Position numbers and translations under genes: made by a program. DNA of 64,000 bases, taken from assembly GCF_010727475.1 (NCBI RefSeq), contig NZ_AP022567.1, forward strand, positions 744,001-808,000. Direction: 5' to 3'. The DNA comes from Mycolicibacterium mageritense (GTDB lineage Bacteria > Actinomycetota > Actinomycetes > Mycobacteriales > Mycobacteriaceae). Under the pieces are notes generated by a model, which saw only the letters and a list, made by a program, of their open reading frames with translations, was not told where the DNA came from and made no database searches. Below, piece by piece: positions 17,226 to 25,507 of the stretch (position 1 is the stretch's first letter; every line of letters starts with the position of its first letter).

Positions 17226-17759
17226 ATGAACACGAACGTGCTGCACCACTGCGGGGAGCGGCTCCTCGACGGCGCCCGGACCTGGGGTGCGGTCGAGGCC
17301 CGGCCCGGGCGGTTCGGCATCACCCACTACCGCCTGGTGGTCTACCCGCCCGGTCTGAGCCGCTCAGAACACCGCTGGCTCCGGCTGTGGCGGGGCTGGC
17401 CGATGTGGGGCGGGCTGCTGTGGCTCGCGTGCGTGATCACGCTGACCGCGAGCATGCAGCGGTGGCCGGCGATCGGCCTCGCCACCGCGGTGTTCGCCGG
17501 GACGGGTGTGGTCACCGCGGTCCGGGCCGGCGACGCCCGGGCTCGCGTACACGTGCTGTGCGCGACGACCATGGCCGGCTACGACGATCCCGGCAATCTC
17601 ACGAGCCGCGACCGGCTGGTGAGCCTGGCCGGGGTCATGATCGTCGCCGACGACCGCCTCGCCGCGGGAGAGCTGAGCGCCGTCGATCACGAGCTGATCT
17701 GGTGGCACATCTATGACCAGGTCGCCGCCGAGAGCGCGGCTGCGCGCCGGGCCGCGTAG
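17226..17759 (+). CDS. Two-helix membrane protein of unknown function
   Basis: A 177-residue protein with an N-terminal domain of about 55 residues, two adjacent predicted membrane helices at about 58-76 and 80-96, and a C-terminal soluble part ending in an Ala-rich helix. It resembles a mycobacterial DUF family of membrane proteins, but I assign no function. It is divergent from the Fe-S gene and is followed with zero spacing (TAGATG) by a 41-codon gene, so the two are probably translated together. Confidence 0.75.
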   Translation: MNTNVLHHCGERLLDGARTWGAVEARPGRFGITHYRLVVYPPGLSRSEHRWLRLWRGWPMWGGLLWLACVITLTASMQRWPAIGLATAVFAGTGVVTAVRAGDARARVHVLCATTMAGYDDPGNLTSRDRLVSLAGVMIVADDRLAAGELSAVDHELIWWHIYDQVAAESAAARRAA

Positions 17760-17885
17760 ATGGCGAACCTGCTCGAGGTGCTGGTGCTGATGGCTGCGCC
17801 GGTGACCGCACTGCTGTTCATGCGCCGCATCGTGGTCCGGCAGAACCGGGCCGCCGAGGCGCGCGAGTCGACGCCCAGTCAGTAG
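17760..17885 (+). CDS. 41-residue single-helix membrane miniprotein
   Basis: The ATG directly follows the TAG of the preceding gene, and the frame runs 41 codons to TAG. Residues 4-21 (LLEVLVLMAAPVTALLFM) form one hydrophobic helix, followed by RRIVVRQNR, which gives a positive-inside topology, and a short polar tail. Immediate stop-start adjacency and sensible topology suggest a real gene. A partner role for the upstream two-helix protein is an inference. Confidence 0.55.
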   Translation: MANLLEVLVLMAAPVTALLFMRRIVVRQNRAAEARESTPSQ

Positions 17886-17900
17886 CGACTGGCCGCCGCG

Positions 17901-19538
17901 TTACTGGGTGACCAGGGAGACCGAGTTGGCGCGGCGCAGCTTGCCCGACGGCGTCTTGGGGATGGTGCCGGGGCCGAGTACGACGACGTTGCGCGGCCGC
18001 ACGTCGACCTCGGTGACGACCTCGTGGGCGACCTGGTGCTCGATCCGGCGCACCTCGGCCGGATCCTGCCAGGCGTTGGATTCGACGGCCACCGCGAAGG
18101 TCTCGCGCGAGTGGCCGGCGTCGAGCCGCACCGCCACCGCGCAGCCGGGGCGCACGCCCTCGACGCGGCCCGCCGCACGCTCGATGTCGGTCGGGTAGAT
18201 GTTGCGGCCCGCCATGATGATGACGTCCTTGACACGGCCGCACACCACGACGTTGCCCTCTTCGGTGATGTAGCCCAGGTCGCCGGTGTCATACCAGCCG
18301 TTCTCGTCCTGCGCGGGCAGGAAGCCACCCATCGTGATGTAGCCGGGCGTGAGCGATTCACCGCGCAGCTCGATCACGCCGACGCCGCGGGCCGGCATCA
18401 CCTCGCCGTTCTCGTCGACGACGCGGGCCTCAAGATCCTGCAGCAGCGGCCCCAGCGAGGCCAGCCGCTTGGTGTTGCCCTTGGTCGCGGGCACCGCGCG
18501 ACGCAGCGCGGCGAGCAGATCGGCGTCGACCTCGTCGACCACCAGGCCCGCGTTGCACGGCGAGAACGACACCGCGAGGCAGGTCTCGGCCATGCCGTAG
18601 GCCGGCAGGATCGCCGACGCCTTGAGCCCGAACGGCTTACCGGCGTCGATGAGATCCTCGACGTCGGCCGGCTCGACCGGCTCGGCACCCGACAGCGCGA
18701 ACCGCAGGGTGGACAGGTCGAACTCGCCCGGCTTGGCCTGACGGCGCAGGCGCTTGGCGAACAACGCGTAGGCGAAGTTGGGCGCCGCGGTCATGGTGCC
18801 CTTGTACTTGTCGATCAGCCGCGCCCACAGCAGGGTGTCGCGCAGGAAGTCCATCGGCGTGACCTTGACGAGTTCGGCGCCGAAGTACATCGGGATGGTC
18901 AGGAAGCCGACCATGCCCATGTCGTGGAAGCACGGCAGCCAGCTCACCATGACGTCCTTGTCGACGTCGTACTCCGCGCCGACGAACATGGCCTCGGCGT
19001 TGGAGTGGATGTTGCGGTGCGTGATCTGCACGGCTTTGGGCGATCCGGTGGAGCCGCTCGTCAGCTGCATCAGCGCCAGGTCGTCTTCACCGGTCTCGAC
19101 CGGGTCGATCGGGTCGGCGGCCAGCAGGTCGGCCACCTTCAATACCTTGATGCCCTTTTCTTCGAGCACCGGGGACGCCACCAGGAACGGCTCCGAGACG
19201 ACGACAGCGGTGGCCTCGATCATGCCGATCACATTCATGGTGTCCTCGGCCCACACCGCGAGATCGGTGCGCGGCGTCGGCTGGTGCAGCATGGTCAGGC
19301 TCGCACCGCGCATCCAGACGGCCTGCGCCGTCGGCGCGATCTCCACCGGGAAGCCGGCCAGCACGCCGATGGCATCGCCAGGGCCGATCCCGGCCGCTGC
19401 CAGACCGCCGGCGATGCAGCGCGCCCGCTCGTGAACCTCGAGCCAGGTGTGCCGGACGGGCTCGTGCGGCTCGCCGGTCACCATGCCCCGAGAGCTCTCG
19501 TGGGCGTTGCGGTACATCTTCTCGGTGAATCTGCTCAC
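17901..19538 (-). CDS. FadD-type acyl-adenylating enzyme (Pks16-like)
   Basis: A 545-residue ANL-superfamily enzyme that activates fatty acids as acyl-adenylates, for transfer to CoA or to an acyl carrier. The phosphate loop is LTSGSTGSPKAV near residue 165, the hinge region contains WYDTGDLGY near 415, and the C-terminal catalytic lysine is in TPSGKLRR. Size and neighbourhood next to ispE and pth match mycobacterial Pks16, which despite its name is a FadD/FAAL-like ligase. Whether it is a CoA or an AMP ligase is not decided here. The GTG start has a strong GAGGAGG site and overlaps the stop of a possible upstream open reading frame by GTGA. Confidence 0.88.
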   Translation of the reverse strand: MSRFTEKMYRNAHESSRGMVTGEPHEPVRHTWLEVHERARCIAGGLAAAGIGPGDAIGVLAGFPVEIAPTAQAVWMRGASLTMLHQPTPRTDLAVWAEDTMNVIGMIEATAVVVSEPFLVASPVLEEKGIKVLKVADLLAADPIDPVETGEDDLALMQLTSGSTGSPKAVQITHRNIHSNAEAMFVGAEYDVDKDVMVSWLPCFHDMGMVGFLTIPMYFGAELVKVTPMDFLRDTLLWARLIDKYKGTMTAAPNFAYALFAKRLRRQAKPGEFDLSTLRFALSGAEPVEPADVEDLIDAGKPFGLKASAILPAYGMAETCLAVSFSPCNAGLVVDEVDADLLAALRRAVPATKGNTKRLASLGPLLQDLEARVVDENGEVMPARGVGVIELRGESLTPGYITMGGFLPAQDENGWYDTGDLGYITEEGNVVVCGRVKDVIIMAGRNIYPTDIERAAGRVEGVRPGCAVAVRLDAGHSRETFAVAVESNAWQDPAEVRRIEHQVAHEVVTEVDVRPRNVVVLGPGTIPKTPSGKLRRANSVSLVTQ

Positions 19539-19774
19539 GACGACCTCCTCGGCTTCCGGAGCCGTAGCGCCGGCGACATCGGGCCCGGTGTCAAAGCCCG
19601 GTTATCCATGCTCCGCCCCTTGAGCGGCACTTTTGGGTAGGCGCGCACACACAATTGGGGAGCGGTTGTGTCTCGAAACGGTGATGGCACGACCAGTTCG
19701 CGTGCAGTTGCCACACGGTTACGCGACCGCCCGCCGAGTACGGCGGGCGTAGCTACGTGACCGAGAGCATTCAC
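19535..19774 (-). CDS. Possible leaderless upstream ORF of the fadD gene
   Basis: A 79-codon frame begins at a GTG 8 nt after the TAAGAT -10 box and ends with TGA overlapping the fadD GTG. The product is Arg/Pro-rich with no recognisable domain, and base composition in this stretch is less GC-biased than in neighbouring genes. It could be a regulatory uORF or chance; only its placement supports it. Confidence 0.25.
   Translation of the reverse strand: MNALGHVATPAVLGGRSRNRVATARELVVPSPFRDTTAPQLCVRAYPKVPLKGRSMDNRALTPGPMSPALRLRKPRRSS
19728..19749 (-). other. Strong leader hairpin upstream of fadD
   Basis: CGCCCGCCG and CGGCGGGCG form a perfect 9-bp stem with a 4-nt loop inside the transcribed leader of the fadD gene. 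It has no T tract. It could pause RNA polymerase or ribosomes and act as an attenuator. Confidence 0.5.
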
Positions 19775-19782
19775 CGTCGATC

Positions 19783-19811
19783 ATCTTAAGAGACCCTTAA
19801 GTAGCTGCCAA
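19783..19811 (-). promoter_or_regulatory. SigA-type promoter of the fadD gene
   Basis: On the minus strand TTGGCA (19806-19811), a 17-nt spacer and TAAGAT (19783-19788) form the best -35/-10 pair seen in the window. The start would fall near 19775, giving a leader of about 240 nt before the fadD GTG. Confidence 0.6.
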
Positions 19812-19836
19812 ACTGTCGCGACAATTGAGTCCTGAG

Positions 19837-20805
19837 TCACACCGACGGGGACGGCGTCGGCACGACGCGGGCACCGCTCACCGGGCCGCTGGCGACCCGC
19901 ACCGTGCGGCACACACCGGCGCCTGACAGCTGTGCACCGACATCCACCGCGACCGTCGAGGATGGGCACAGGAACGCGCACGTCGGCCCGGAACCCGACA
20001 CCATGCCGGCCAGCGCACCGGCCTCGACCCCGGCCCGCAGCGTGCGCCGCAGCTCCGGGTAGAGGCTCAGTGCGGCGGGCTGCAGATCGTTGCCCAGCAG
20101 GGCCGCCAGATCCGCCGCGTCGCCCGAGGCGAGTGCGGCCAGCACGGGCTCCGGCTCCTCGGCCCGCGGCGGTTCGGTGCGCGAGCTGTCGGCGCGCAGC
20201 CGGTCCAACTCCCCGAACACCTTCGGCGTGGACAAGCCCTTGCGCGCGAACGCGAGCACCCAGTGGAAGGTGTTGCGCGCCAGCACGGTGGCCAGCTCCT
20301 CGCCGCGGCCGGTGCCCAGCGCGGTGCCGCCGTGCAGCGCGAACGGCACGTCGCTGCCCAACTGCGCGGCCAGCGCGTGCAGATCCCGCCGCGGCAGCCC
20401 GAGCTCCCACAGCGTGTTCATCGCCACCAGGACCGCGGCCGCGTCGGCGCTGCCGCCCGCCATCCCGCCGGCCACCGGGATCGACTTCTCGATCGTGATC
20501 GCCACGTCCGGCGCGCGGCCGACATGCTCGGACAACAACTCCGCGGCCTGCCAGGCGAGGTTGCGCCGATCGGTCGGCAGTGCTTCCACACCCTCGCCGG
20601 TCATGGTCACCGACAGCAGGTCCGAGTTGCGGACGGTCACCTCGTCGAGCAGCGAGACCGCGTGGAACACCGTGGTGAGGTCGTGATAGCCGTCGTCACG
20701 CAGATCCCCGACCGCGAGGTACAGGTTGACCTTTCCGGGCGCACGCACGGTCACCGAACCGGTGGGAACCCATTCGGATGCGGTGCTGCCGTCGGATGCG
20801 GACAC
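19837..20805 (-). CDS. ispE: 4-diphosphocytidyl-2-C-methyl-D-erythritol kinase
   Basis: IspE phosphorylates CDP-methylerythritol in the non-mevalonate isoprenoid pathway. This GHMP kinase of 322 residues has the catalytic APGKVNLYL motif, the ATP loop PVAGGMAGGSADAA near residue 120, and the C-terminal GSGPTCAF motif. I place the start at the GTG 7 nt after TAGTGT; a TTG two codons upstream is also in frame. In many mycobacteria ispE follows ksgA directly; here two plus-strand genes separate them, and ispE appears to have its own promoter. Confidence 0.95.
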   Translation of the reverse strand: MSASDGSTASEWVPTGSVTVRAPGKVNLYLAVGDLRDDGYHDLTTVFHAVSLLDEVTVRNSDLLSVTMTGEGVEALPTDRRNLAWQAAELLSEHVGRAPDVAITIEKSIPVAGGMAGGSADAAAVLVAMNTLWELGLPRRDLHALAAQLGSDVPFALHGGTALGTGRGEELATVLARNTFHWVLAFARKGLSTPKVFGELDRLRADSSRTEPPRAEEPEPVLAALASGDAADLAALLGNDLQPAALSLYPELRRTLRAGVEAGALAGMVSGSGPTCAFLCPSSTVAVDVGAQLSGAGVCRTVRVASGPVSGARVVPTPSPSV

Positions 20806-20812
20806 GGCCAAG

Positions 20813-20818
20813 ACACTA
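20813..20818 (-). promoter_or_regulatory. -10 element of ispE
   Basis: TAGTGT on the minus strand with 7 nt to the GTG at 20805 fits leaderless transcription. Confidence 0.5.
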
Positions 20819-20861
20819 GCGCCGTCCGCGCCGCACCGTAGGTGAACCCGGGCGGTGAACC

Positions 20862-20867
20862 TAAGCT
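20862..20867 (+). promoter_or_regulatory. -10 element of the kinase gene
   Basis: TAAGCT lies 6 nt before the GTG at 20874, predicting a leaderless mRNA. Confidence 0.5.
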
Positions 20868-20873
20868 GTTGAG

Positions 20874-21731
20874 GTGTCAGTGCCCGGCGAACTCATCGCG
20901 GGATACACCGTGGAGGCCGCCGTGGGCCGCGGCGGCTGGGCCGTGGTGTACCGGGCGCACGACGCCGACGGGCGCGCGGTGGCGCTCAAGATCCTCAACG
21001 AATCCCACCGCAAGCCCGATCAGCTGGCCCGGCTGCAGCGGGAGTTCGACTTCGCCCGCAGGCTCGCGCCCCACCCCAACATCGTCACGGTCTACGACGC
21101 GGGCCCGGCCTGGTTGGCCATGGAACTCGTCGACGGCGGCACGATCAGCGGCCTGGCCACGGTCAAGGAACGACTGTTGGCGCTGACCCAGATCGCCGCC
21201 GCGCTGGACCATGCGCACCGCGGCGGCATCGTGCACTGCGACGTCAAACCGGCCAACATTCTTGTGGACAAACCGTTCTCAAGGGCCGTGCTGATCGATT
21301 TCGGTGTGGCGCACTCCGTTTCGGAAGATGTCGCGCTCCGTCTGGCGCACGATGGCGGCCGCCTGACCCTCGACCCCGCCAGGCGGATAACGCAGCAGTC
21401 CCATGAATCGCACGCTCAGGTTCAGGCGTCACTGCCCTACTCGGCGCCCGAATTACTCAGCGGCAGAGCGCCGTCGGCGGCCACCGACGAATACTCGCTG
21501 GCGTGCACCACAATTGAGATGCTGACCGGCTCACCTCCGTTCTCAGCAAATACCGCCACGGGCATGGTGGACCACCAGCTGCATTCACCCCCGCCCAAGA
21601 TCTCCCGGCAGCTCCCCTGGGTTCCCCACGCCGTCGACTCCATCCTGGCCAAGGCCATGGCGAAAAGGCCGGACAGTCGCTATGACTCGTGCACCGAGTT
21701 CATCAAGCTCATCACCAGGGCGCTGCGGTAA
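20874..21731 (+). CDS. Soluble serine/threonine protein kinase, non-RD type
   Basis: A 285-residue protein that is essentially only a Hanks-type kinase domain. The glycine loop is VGRGGWAVVY (residues 17-26), the ATP lysine is Lys39 in ALKIL, the catalytic loop is HCDVKPANIL with Asp123, and the metal motif is DFG (142-144). The residue before the catalytic aspartate is Cys122 instead of Arg, so it is not an RD kinase. Between DFG and the APE motif (SAPE) lies an unusually long loop. There is no membrane helix, PASTA or other sensor domain, unlike most mycobacterial Pkn proteins. The codons of the second half look more AT-rich than those of the first. The next gene encodes a permease. Confidence 0.88.
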   Translation: MSVPGELIAGYTVEAAVGRGGWAVVYRAHDADGRAVALKILNESHRKPDQLARLQREFDFARRLAPHPNIVTVYDAGPAWLAMELVDGGTISGLATVKERLLALTQIAAALDHAHRGGIVHCDVKPANILVDKPFSRAVLIDFGVAHSVSEDVALRLAHDGGRLTLDPARRITQQSHESHAQVQASLPYSAPELLSGRAPSAATDEYSLACTTIEMLTGSPPFSANTATGMVDHQLHSPPPKISRQLPWVPHAVDSILAKAMAKRPDSRYDSCTEFIKLITRALR

Positions 21732-21786
21732 CACGCTCATTAACACACGTTTTACGCCGACGAGTTCCGCTGAAACACTGCGTAGC

Positions 21787-21792
21787 TAACGT
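21787..21792 (+). promoter_or_regulatory. -10 element of the permease gene
   Basis: TAACGT lies exactly 7 nt before the ATG at 21800, predicting a leaderless transcript independent of the kinase gene. Confidence 0.5.
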
Positions 21793-21799
21793 CGGCGCA

Positions 21800-23314
21800 A
21801 TGTCTTCCACGTCATCTTCAGCGTCCTCGGCGACCGAGTACGACACCTCGGGACTCGCGCACGAAGACGAGGGATATCACAAGGGCCTCAAGCCCAGACA
21901 GCTCCAGATGATCGCGATCGGCGGGGCGATCGGCACCGGCTTGTTCATGGGTGCGGGCGGACGCCTGCACACCGCCGGGCCAGGTTTGTTCATCGTCTAC
22001 GCGGTCTGTGGCCTGTTCGTGTTCTTCATCCTGCGCGCACTGGGCGAGCTTGTGCTGCACCGGCCTTCGTCGGGATCGTTCGTCTCCTACGCCCGCGAGT
22101 TCCTCGGCGAGAAGGCCGCTTACGTCGCGGGGTGGATGTACTTCTTCAACTGGGCGTGCACGTCGATCGTCGACGTCACGGCGATCGCGCTGTACATGCA
22201 CTACTGGGGTGCGTTCAAGGCCATCCCGCAGTGGACCATCGCCCTGATCGCGCTGGTGATCGTGCTGACCGTGAACATGATCTCGGTGAAAGTCTTTGGC
22301 GAGATGGAGTTTTGGGCTGCGCTGATCAAGGTCGTCGCGCTCGTGACGTTCCTCGTGGTCGGCATCGTCTTCCTGGCCGGGCGCTTCACGGTCGAAGGCC
22401 AGTCGACCGGGTTCTCGGTCATCGCCGACAACGGCGGCCTGCTGCCGACCGGCCTGCTGCAACTCGTGATCGTCACGTCGGGCGTGATCTTCGCGTATGC
22501 CGCAGTGGAATTGGTCGGCACGGCCGCCGGTGAGACGGAGAACCCCGCGAAGGTCATGCCGCGCGCCATCAACTCGGTGGTGGTGCGCATCGCGGTGTTC
22601 TACGTGGGCTCGCTGATCCTGCTGGCCCTGCTGCTGCCGTACACGTCCTACCAGCAGGGCACGAGCCCGTTCGTCACGTTCTTCTCCAAGATCGGCGTGC
22701 CCGCGGCGGGCGACATCATGAACTTCGTGGTGCTCACCGCGGCGTTGTCGAGCCTCAACGCCGGGCTGTACTCGACCGGGCGCATCCTGCGCTCGATGGC
22801 GATGAACGGCAGCGCACCGCAGTTCACCGCGAAGATGACCAAGCGCGGCGTGCCGTTCGCCGGGATCGCGTTGACCGGTGTGTTCACGGTGCTCGGCGTT
22901 TTCCTCAACATGGTGGTGCCGTCCGAGGCGTTCAACATCGCGCTCGACCTCTCGGCACTCGGCATCATCGCGTCGTGGGCCACCATCGTCATCTGCCAGA
23001 TCCAGCTGTACCGCTGGTCGAAGCGGGGGCTGCTGGCCCGGCCGGCGTTCCAGCTGTTCGGCACGCCGTACACGAGCTACGCCACCCTGGTCTTCCTGGC
23101 CGCCGTCACGGGCCTGATGTGCTACGAGAACTACTGGAACCTGGTGGCGCTCGTGGTCATCGTGCCCACGCTGATCATCGGCTGGTACCTGGTGCGCGGG
23201 CGGGTCATGCAGCTGGCCGCCGAACGCATCGGCTTCACCGGGAACTACCCCGTGGTGGCCGAGACGCCACTCATGGACGAGCTCCTGGAGGAGAACCGCA
23301 GGGACGACAAGTAG
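21800..23314 (+). CDS. ansP: Amino-acid permease, L-asparagine permease type
   Basis: A 504-residue APC-superfamily transporter with twelve predicted helices from about residue 37 to 480. A Ser/Thr-rich cytoplasmic N-terminus precedes YHKGLKPRQLQMIAIGGAIG, the family consensus at helix 1. Strings such as HRPSSGSFVSYAREF, ELVGTAAGETENPAKVMPRA and TAALSSLNAGLYSTGR closely match mycobacterial AnsP proteins as I remember them, which import asparagine as a nitrogen source. The exact substrate is an inference. It is convergent with ksgA across a strong hairpin terminator, and together with the kinase gene interrupts the ksgA-ispE linkage. Confidence 0.88.
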   Translation: MSSTSSSASSATEYDTSGLAHEDEGYHKGLKPRQLQMIAIGGAIGTGLFMGAGGRLHTAGPGLFIVYAVCGLFVFFILRALGELVLHRPSSGSFVSYAREFLGEKAAYVAGWMYFFNWACTSIVDVTAIALYMHYWGAFKAIPQWTIALIALVIVLTVNMISVKVFGEMEFWAALIKVVALVTFLVVGIVFLAGRFTVEGQSTGFSVIADNGGLLPTGLLQLVIVTSGVIFAYAAVELVGTAAGETENPAKVMPRAINSVVVRIAVFYVGSLILLALLLPYTSYQQGTSPFVTFFSKIGVPAAGDIMNFVVLTAALSSLNAGLYSTGRILRSMAMNGSAPQFTAKMTKRGVPFAGIALTGVFTVLGVFLNMVVPSEAFNIALDLSALGIIASWATIVICQIQLYRWSKRGLLARPAFQLFGTPYTSYATLVFLAAVTGLMCYENYWNLVALVVIVPTLIIGWYLVRGRVMQLAAERIGFTGNYPVVAETPLMDELLEENRRDDK

Positions 23315-23322
23315 GCGACAAC

Positions 23323-23363
23323 GAAAAAGGGTCGCTCACCGCGAAGGTGAGCGACCCTTTTTC
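23323..23363. terminator. Bidirectional intrinsic terminator, 18-bp perfect stem
   Basis: GAAAAAGGGTCGCTCACC and its exact reverse complement are separated by GCGAA. The A and T runs at the ends make a U tract in both directions. It lies between the convergent permease and ksgA genes and is the strongest terminator in the window. Confidence 0.95.
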
Positions 23364-23375
23364 GGCGAAATCGGC

Positions 23376-24248
23376 CTAGGTGACGCGGAGGCGCTCCAGC
23401 TTCTCCTGGGCGGCAGCCTCACCGGCGGCTTCCTTCGACCGCTGCAAAAGCCGGACGAAATCGGCGATGGCGAGCGTCTCGCCGCGCCGCGACGGGTCGA
23501 TGCTGGCCGCCAGGAGGCGCTCAGCAGACTCGTTGCCAGATCCGGCCCAGTCCGCGAACGCGTTGCGGGACGTCTTGCGACGTTGCGCGAACGCGATGTC
23601 GATGAGGTTGAACACCTCGTCGCGGAACGCGGCATCGGTGGGCCACGCCGGCGTCTCGTACCGGTCGAGCCGGACCAGCCCCGAGTACACCCGGGGAATG
23701 GGCCAGAACACCGTCGGGGACACCATGCCGTGGCGGCGGACGTTGCCGTAGAACCGCGCCTTGGCGCTGGGCACGCCGTACTCCTTGCCACCCGGCTCCG
23801 CGGCGAGCCGCTCGGCCACCTCGGCCTGCACCATCACCATGACGGTGCGGATGGTCGGGAATTCGGCCAGCAAGTGCAGCAGTGCGGGCACTGCCACGTT
23901 GTACGGCAGGTTCGCGACGAGTGCCGTCGGCTGAACCTCCAGATCGCTGGGCATCAGGTCCAGAATGTCGCGGTTGAGGACCGTGAGCCGGTTGATCTCG
24001 CTATGTGAATGGTCGGCAATCGTGGAGGGTAACTGCCGCGCCAGCACTGGATCGATCTCCACCGCAGTGACGTGTGCGCCGCGGTCGAGCAGCGCCAGGG
24101 TCAGCGAACCGAGCCCTGGACCGACCTCGAGCACGTGGTCATGTCGGTGGACACCGGACGCCGACACGATGCGGCGAACAGTGTTGGCATCGTGGACAAA
24201 GTTCTGTCCGAACGATTTGCGCGGCCGGAAGTCAATCTCCTTGGCCAA
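23376..24248 (-). CDS. ksgA: 16S rRNA dimethyladenosine transferase KsgA/RsmA
   Basis: KsgA dimethylates two adjacent adenines near the 3' end of 16S rRNA. The protein has the signature KSFGQNFVHD, SAM motif EVGPGLGSLTLALLD and target-base motif NLPYNVAVP. The TTG at 24248 gives 290 residues. The frame is open without stops for another 20 codons upstream, overlapping the end of rpfB, and that extension looks conserved with M. tuberculosis KsgA as I recall it, so the true start may be a rare codon further upstream. It lies 35 nt downstream of rpfB and is surely in its operon. Confidence 0.94.
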   Translation of the reverse strand: MAKEIDFRPRKSFGQNFVHDANTVRRIVSASGVHRHDHVLEVGPGLGSLTLALLDRGAHVTAVEIDPVLARQLPSTIADHSHSEINRLTVLNRDILDLMPSDLEVQPTALVANLPYNVAVPALLHLLAEFPTIRTVMVMVQAEVAERLAAEPGGKEYGVPSAKARFYGNVRRHGMVSPTVFWPIPRVYSGLVRLDRYETPAWPTDAAFRDEVFNLIDIAFAQRRKTSRNAFADWAGSGNESAERLLAASIDPSRRGETLAIADFVRLLQRSKEAAGEAAAQEKLERLRVT

Positions 24249-24283
24249 ACGTCGTATCTCGGTCCGCCCGAGCAGTCGAATAG

Positions 24284-25411
24284 TCAGCGCGCCCCAATCC
24301 TCCCGCTACACACCGGCCAGGCTCCCCAGCCTTGCCGGGCTTGCGTCACCGTAGCAATCGCAATTTGCTCTTCTCTAGTCGCCAGATCGGCTCTCGGAGC
24401 ATACCGCAAACCGCCCTGACGTTCCCAGGTGTTTTGATCAAATTGGACGCCGCCGTAAAAACCGTTGCCGGTGTTGATGGCCCAGTTACCTCCGGCTTCG
24501 CACTGTGCGAGAGAGTCCCACTGGGCGCCGTTAGTTACCGGGGGAACTTCTGTACCGGGCTTCGCACCCACTCTCAGCACACCATCGCGGGCAGGGGTAA
24601 TTACGACATTGGCTACTGGCAACCTGCCAGTTTCCACTCCGTTCACCTTGGCCACGGCAAAGGTCACGTCCTGAGTGCCCGGCGCGCCCGGATCCTCGAC
24701 GACCGAGCGGCTCATGTTCATCGTGGGGTCTTCGATGCGCTGGTTGCCCGGCACCAGCGGAACGCGTTCCGTGACCTTTTCGATACGCATGCGGGTCACC
24801 TGAATGGTCATTCCGTCGACCACGGGGGCCGACGCGGCAGGCACCACGGTGTCGTTCTGCTGCAGCGGCGCGCCCGCGGCCTCGAGCAGACCGGCCACGT
24901 TCGGAGCCGCCAGGTGCACGGTGGAGGTGGCACCGCCGTCGTCCAGGTGCACGGTCTTGGCGCTCACCACCGGCAGGGCCATCCCGCCCAGCGGAACGCG
25001 GCTGCCGCGGGAGGCCGCGGCGGGCGCCTTGTCGGTCATCTGCAGCTGAGCCAGCGCCTCGTCGACAGTCGATGCCGTGGTCCACACCTGCTTGGTGTCC
25101 TGACCGTCCAGCGACACCTGCAGCGGGCGGCTGCGGCGCAGCACGATGTTGTCGGACTCGTGCACGGACGCGTCGGCCGCGGGGAAGAGGTCGTCACGGT
25201 CGTCGACGTCGTAACCGTTCTCCTCGACGATGTCGATGACCTTGGACTTCATGGTGGTGACCGTCATGTCCGCGCCGTCGACCGTGAGCGTCACGGTCTT
25301 GTGGGAGGAAACGGCCACGCCGCCTGCCGCGGTCAGCGACACCAAGAGCGCGCCGACAACGCCGCGGAGCATGGGCGATCGGGATTCATGAAGTTTGTTC
25401 AGAACGTTCAC
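24284..25411 (-). CDS. rpfB: Resuscitation-promoting factor RpfB
   Basis: RpfB is a secreted lytic transglycosylase that helps dormant mycobacteria resume growth. In order it has an N-terminal membrane anchor or signal, three DUF348 repeats (the first starting KTVTLTVDGADMTVTTMKSK), a G5 domain around VTERVPL to VVITPARD, and the C-terminal Rpf catalytic domain, CEAGGNWAINTGNGFYGG with its catalytic glutamate. I chose the GTG (VNVLNKLHESRSPMLRG) giving 375 residues; the internal ATG at 25372 equals the start used in M. tuberculosis as I recall. The rpfB leader in M. tuberculosis is reported to be attenuated; I could not define such a structure here. Confidence 0.94.
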   Translation of the reverse strand: MNVLNKLHESRSPMLRGVVGALLVSLTAAGGVAVSSHKTVTLTVDGADMTVTTMKSKVIDIVEENGYDVDDRDDLFPAADASVHESDNIVLRRSRPLQVSLDGQDTKQVWTTASTVDEALAQLQMTDKAPAAASRGSRVPLGGMALPVVSAKTVHLDDGGATSTVHLAAPNVAGLLEAAGAPLQQNDTVVPAASAPVVDGMTIQVTRMRIEKVTERVPLVPGNQRIEDPTMNMSRSVVEDPGAPGTQDVTFAVAKVNGVETGRLPVANVVITPARDGVLRVGAKPGTEVPPVTNGAQWDSLAQCEAGGNWAINTGNGFYGGVQFDQNTWERQGGLRYAPRADLATREEQIAIATVTQARQGWGAWPVCSGRIGAR

Positions 25412-25507
25412 TGTGTCTCGTCTTCTCCGGTTCCGACGGCAGAGTTCACCCACGCACGTCACACGGTTGATCACAAGACGGTAACGAAATGGTCTAGAAC
25501 CGGCAAC

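Noticed and set aside
17117..17327. Longer alternative frame for the Fe-S protein region
   Set aside because: It is a frame-shifted shadow full of Arg/Ala and crosses the operator and the divergent gene.
20874..23314. Kinase and permease as part of a mobile element
   Set aside because: No transposase, integrase, terminal repeats or tRNA attachment site flanks them; only gene order suggests insertion.
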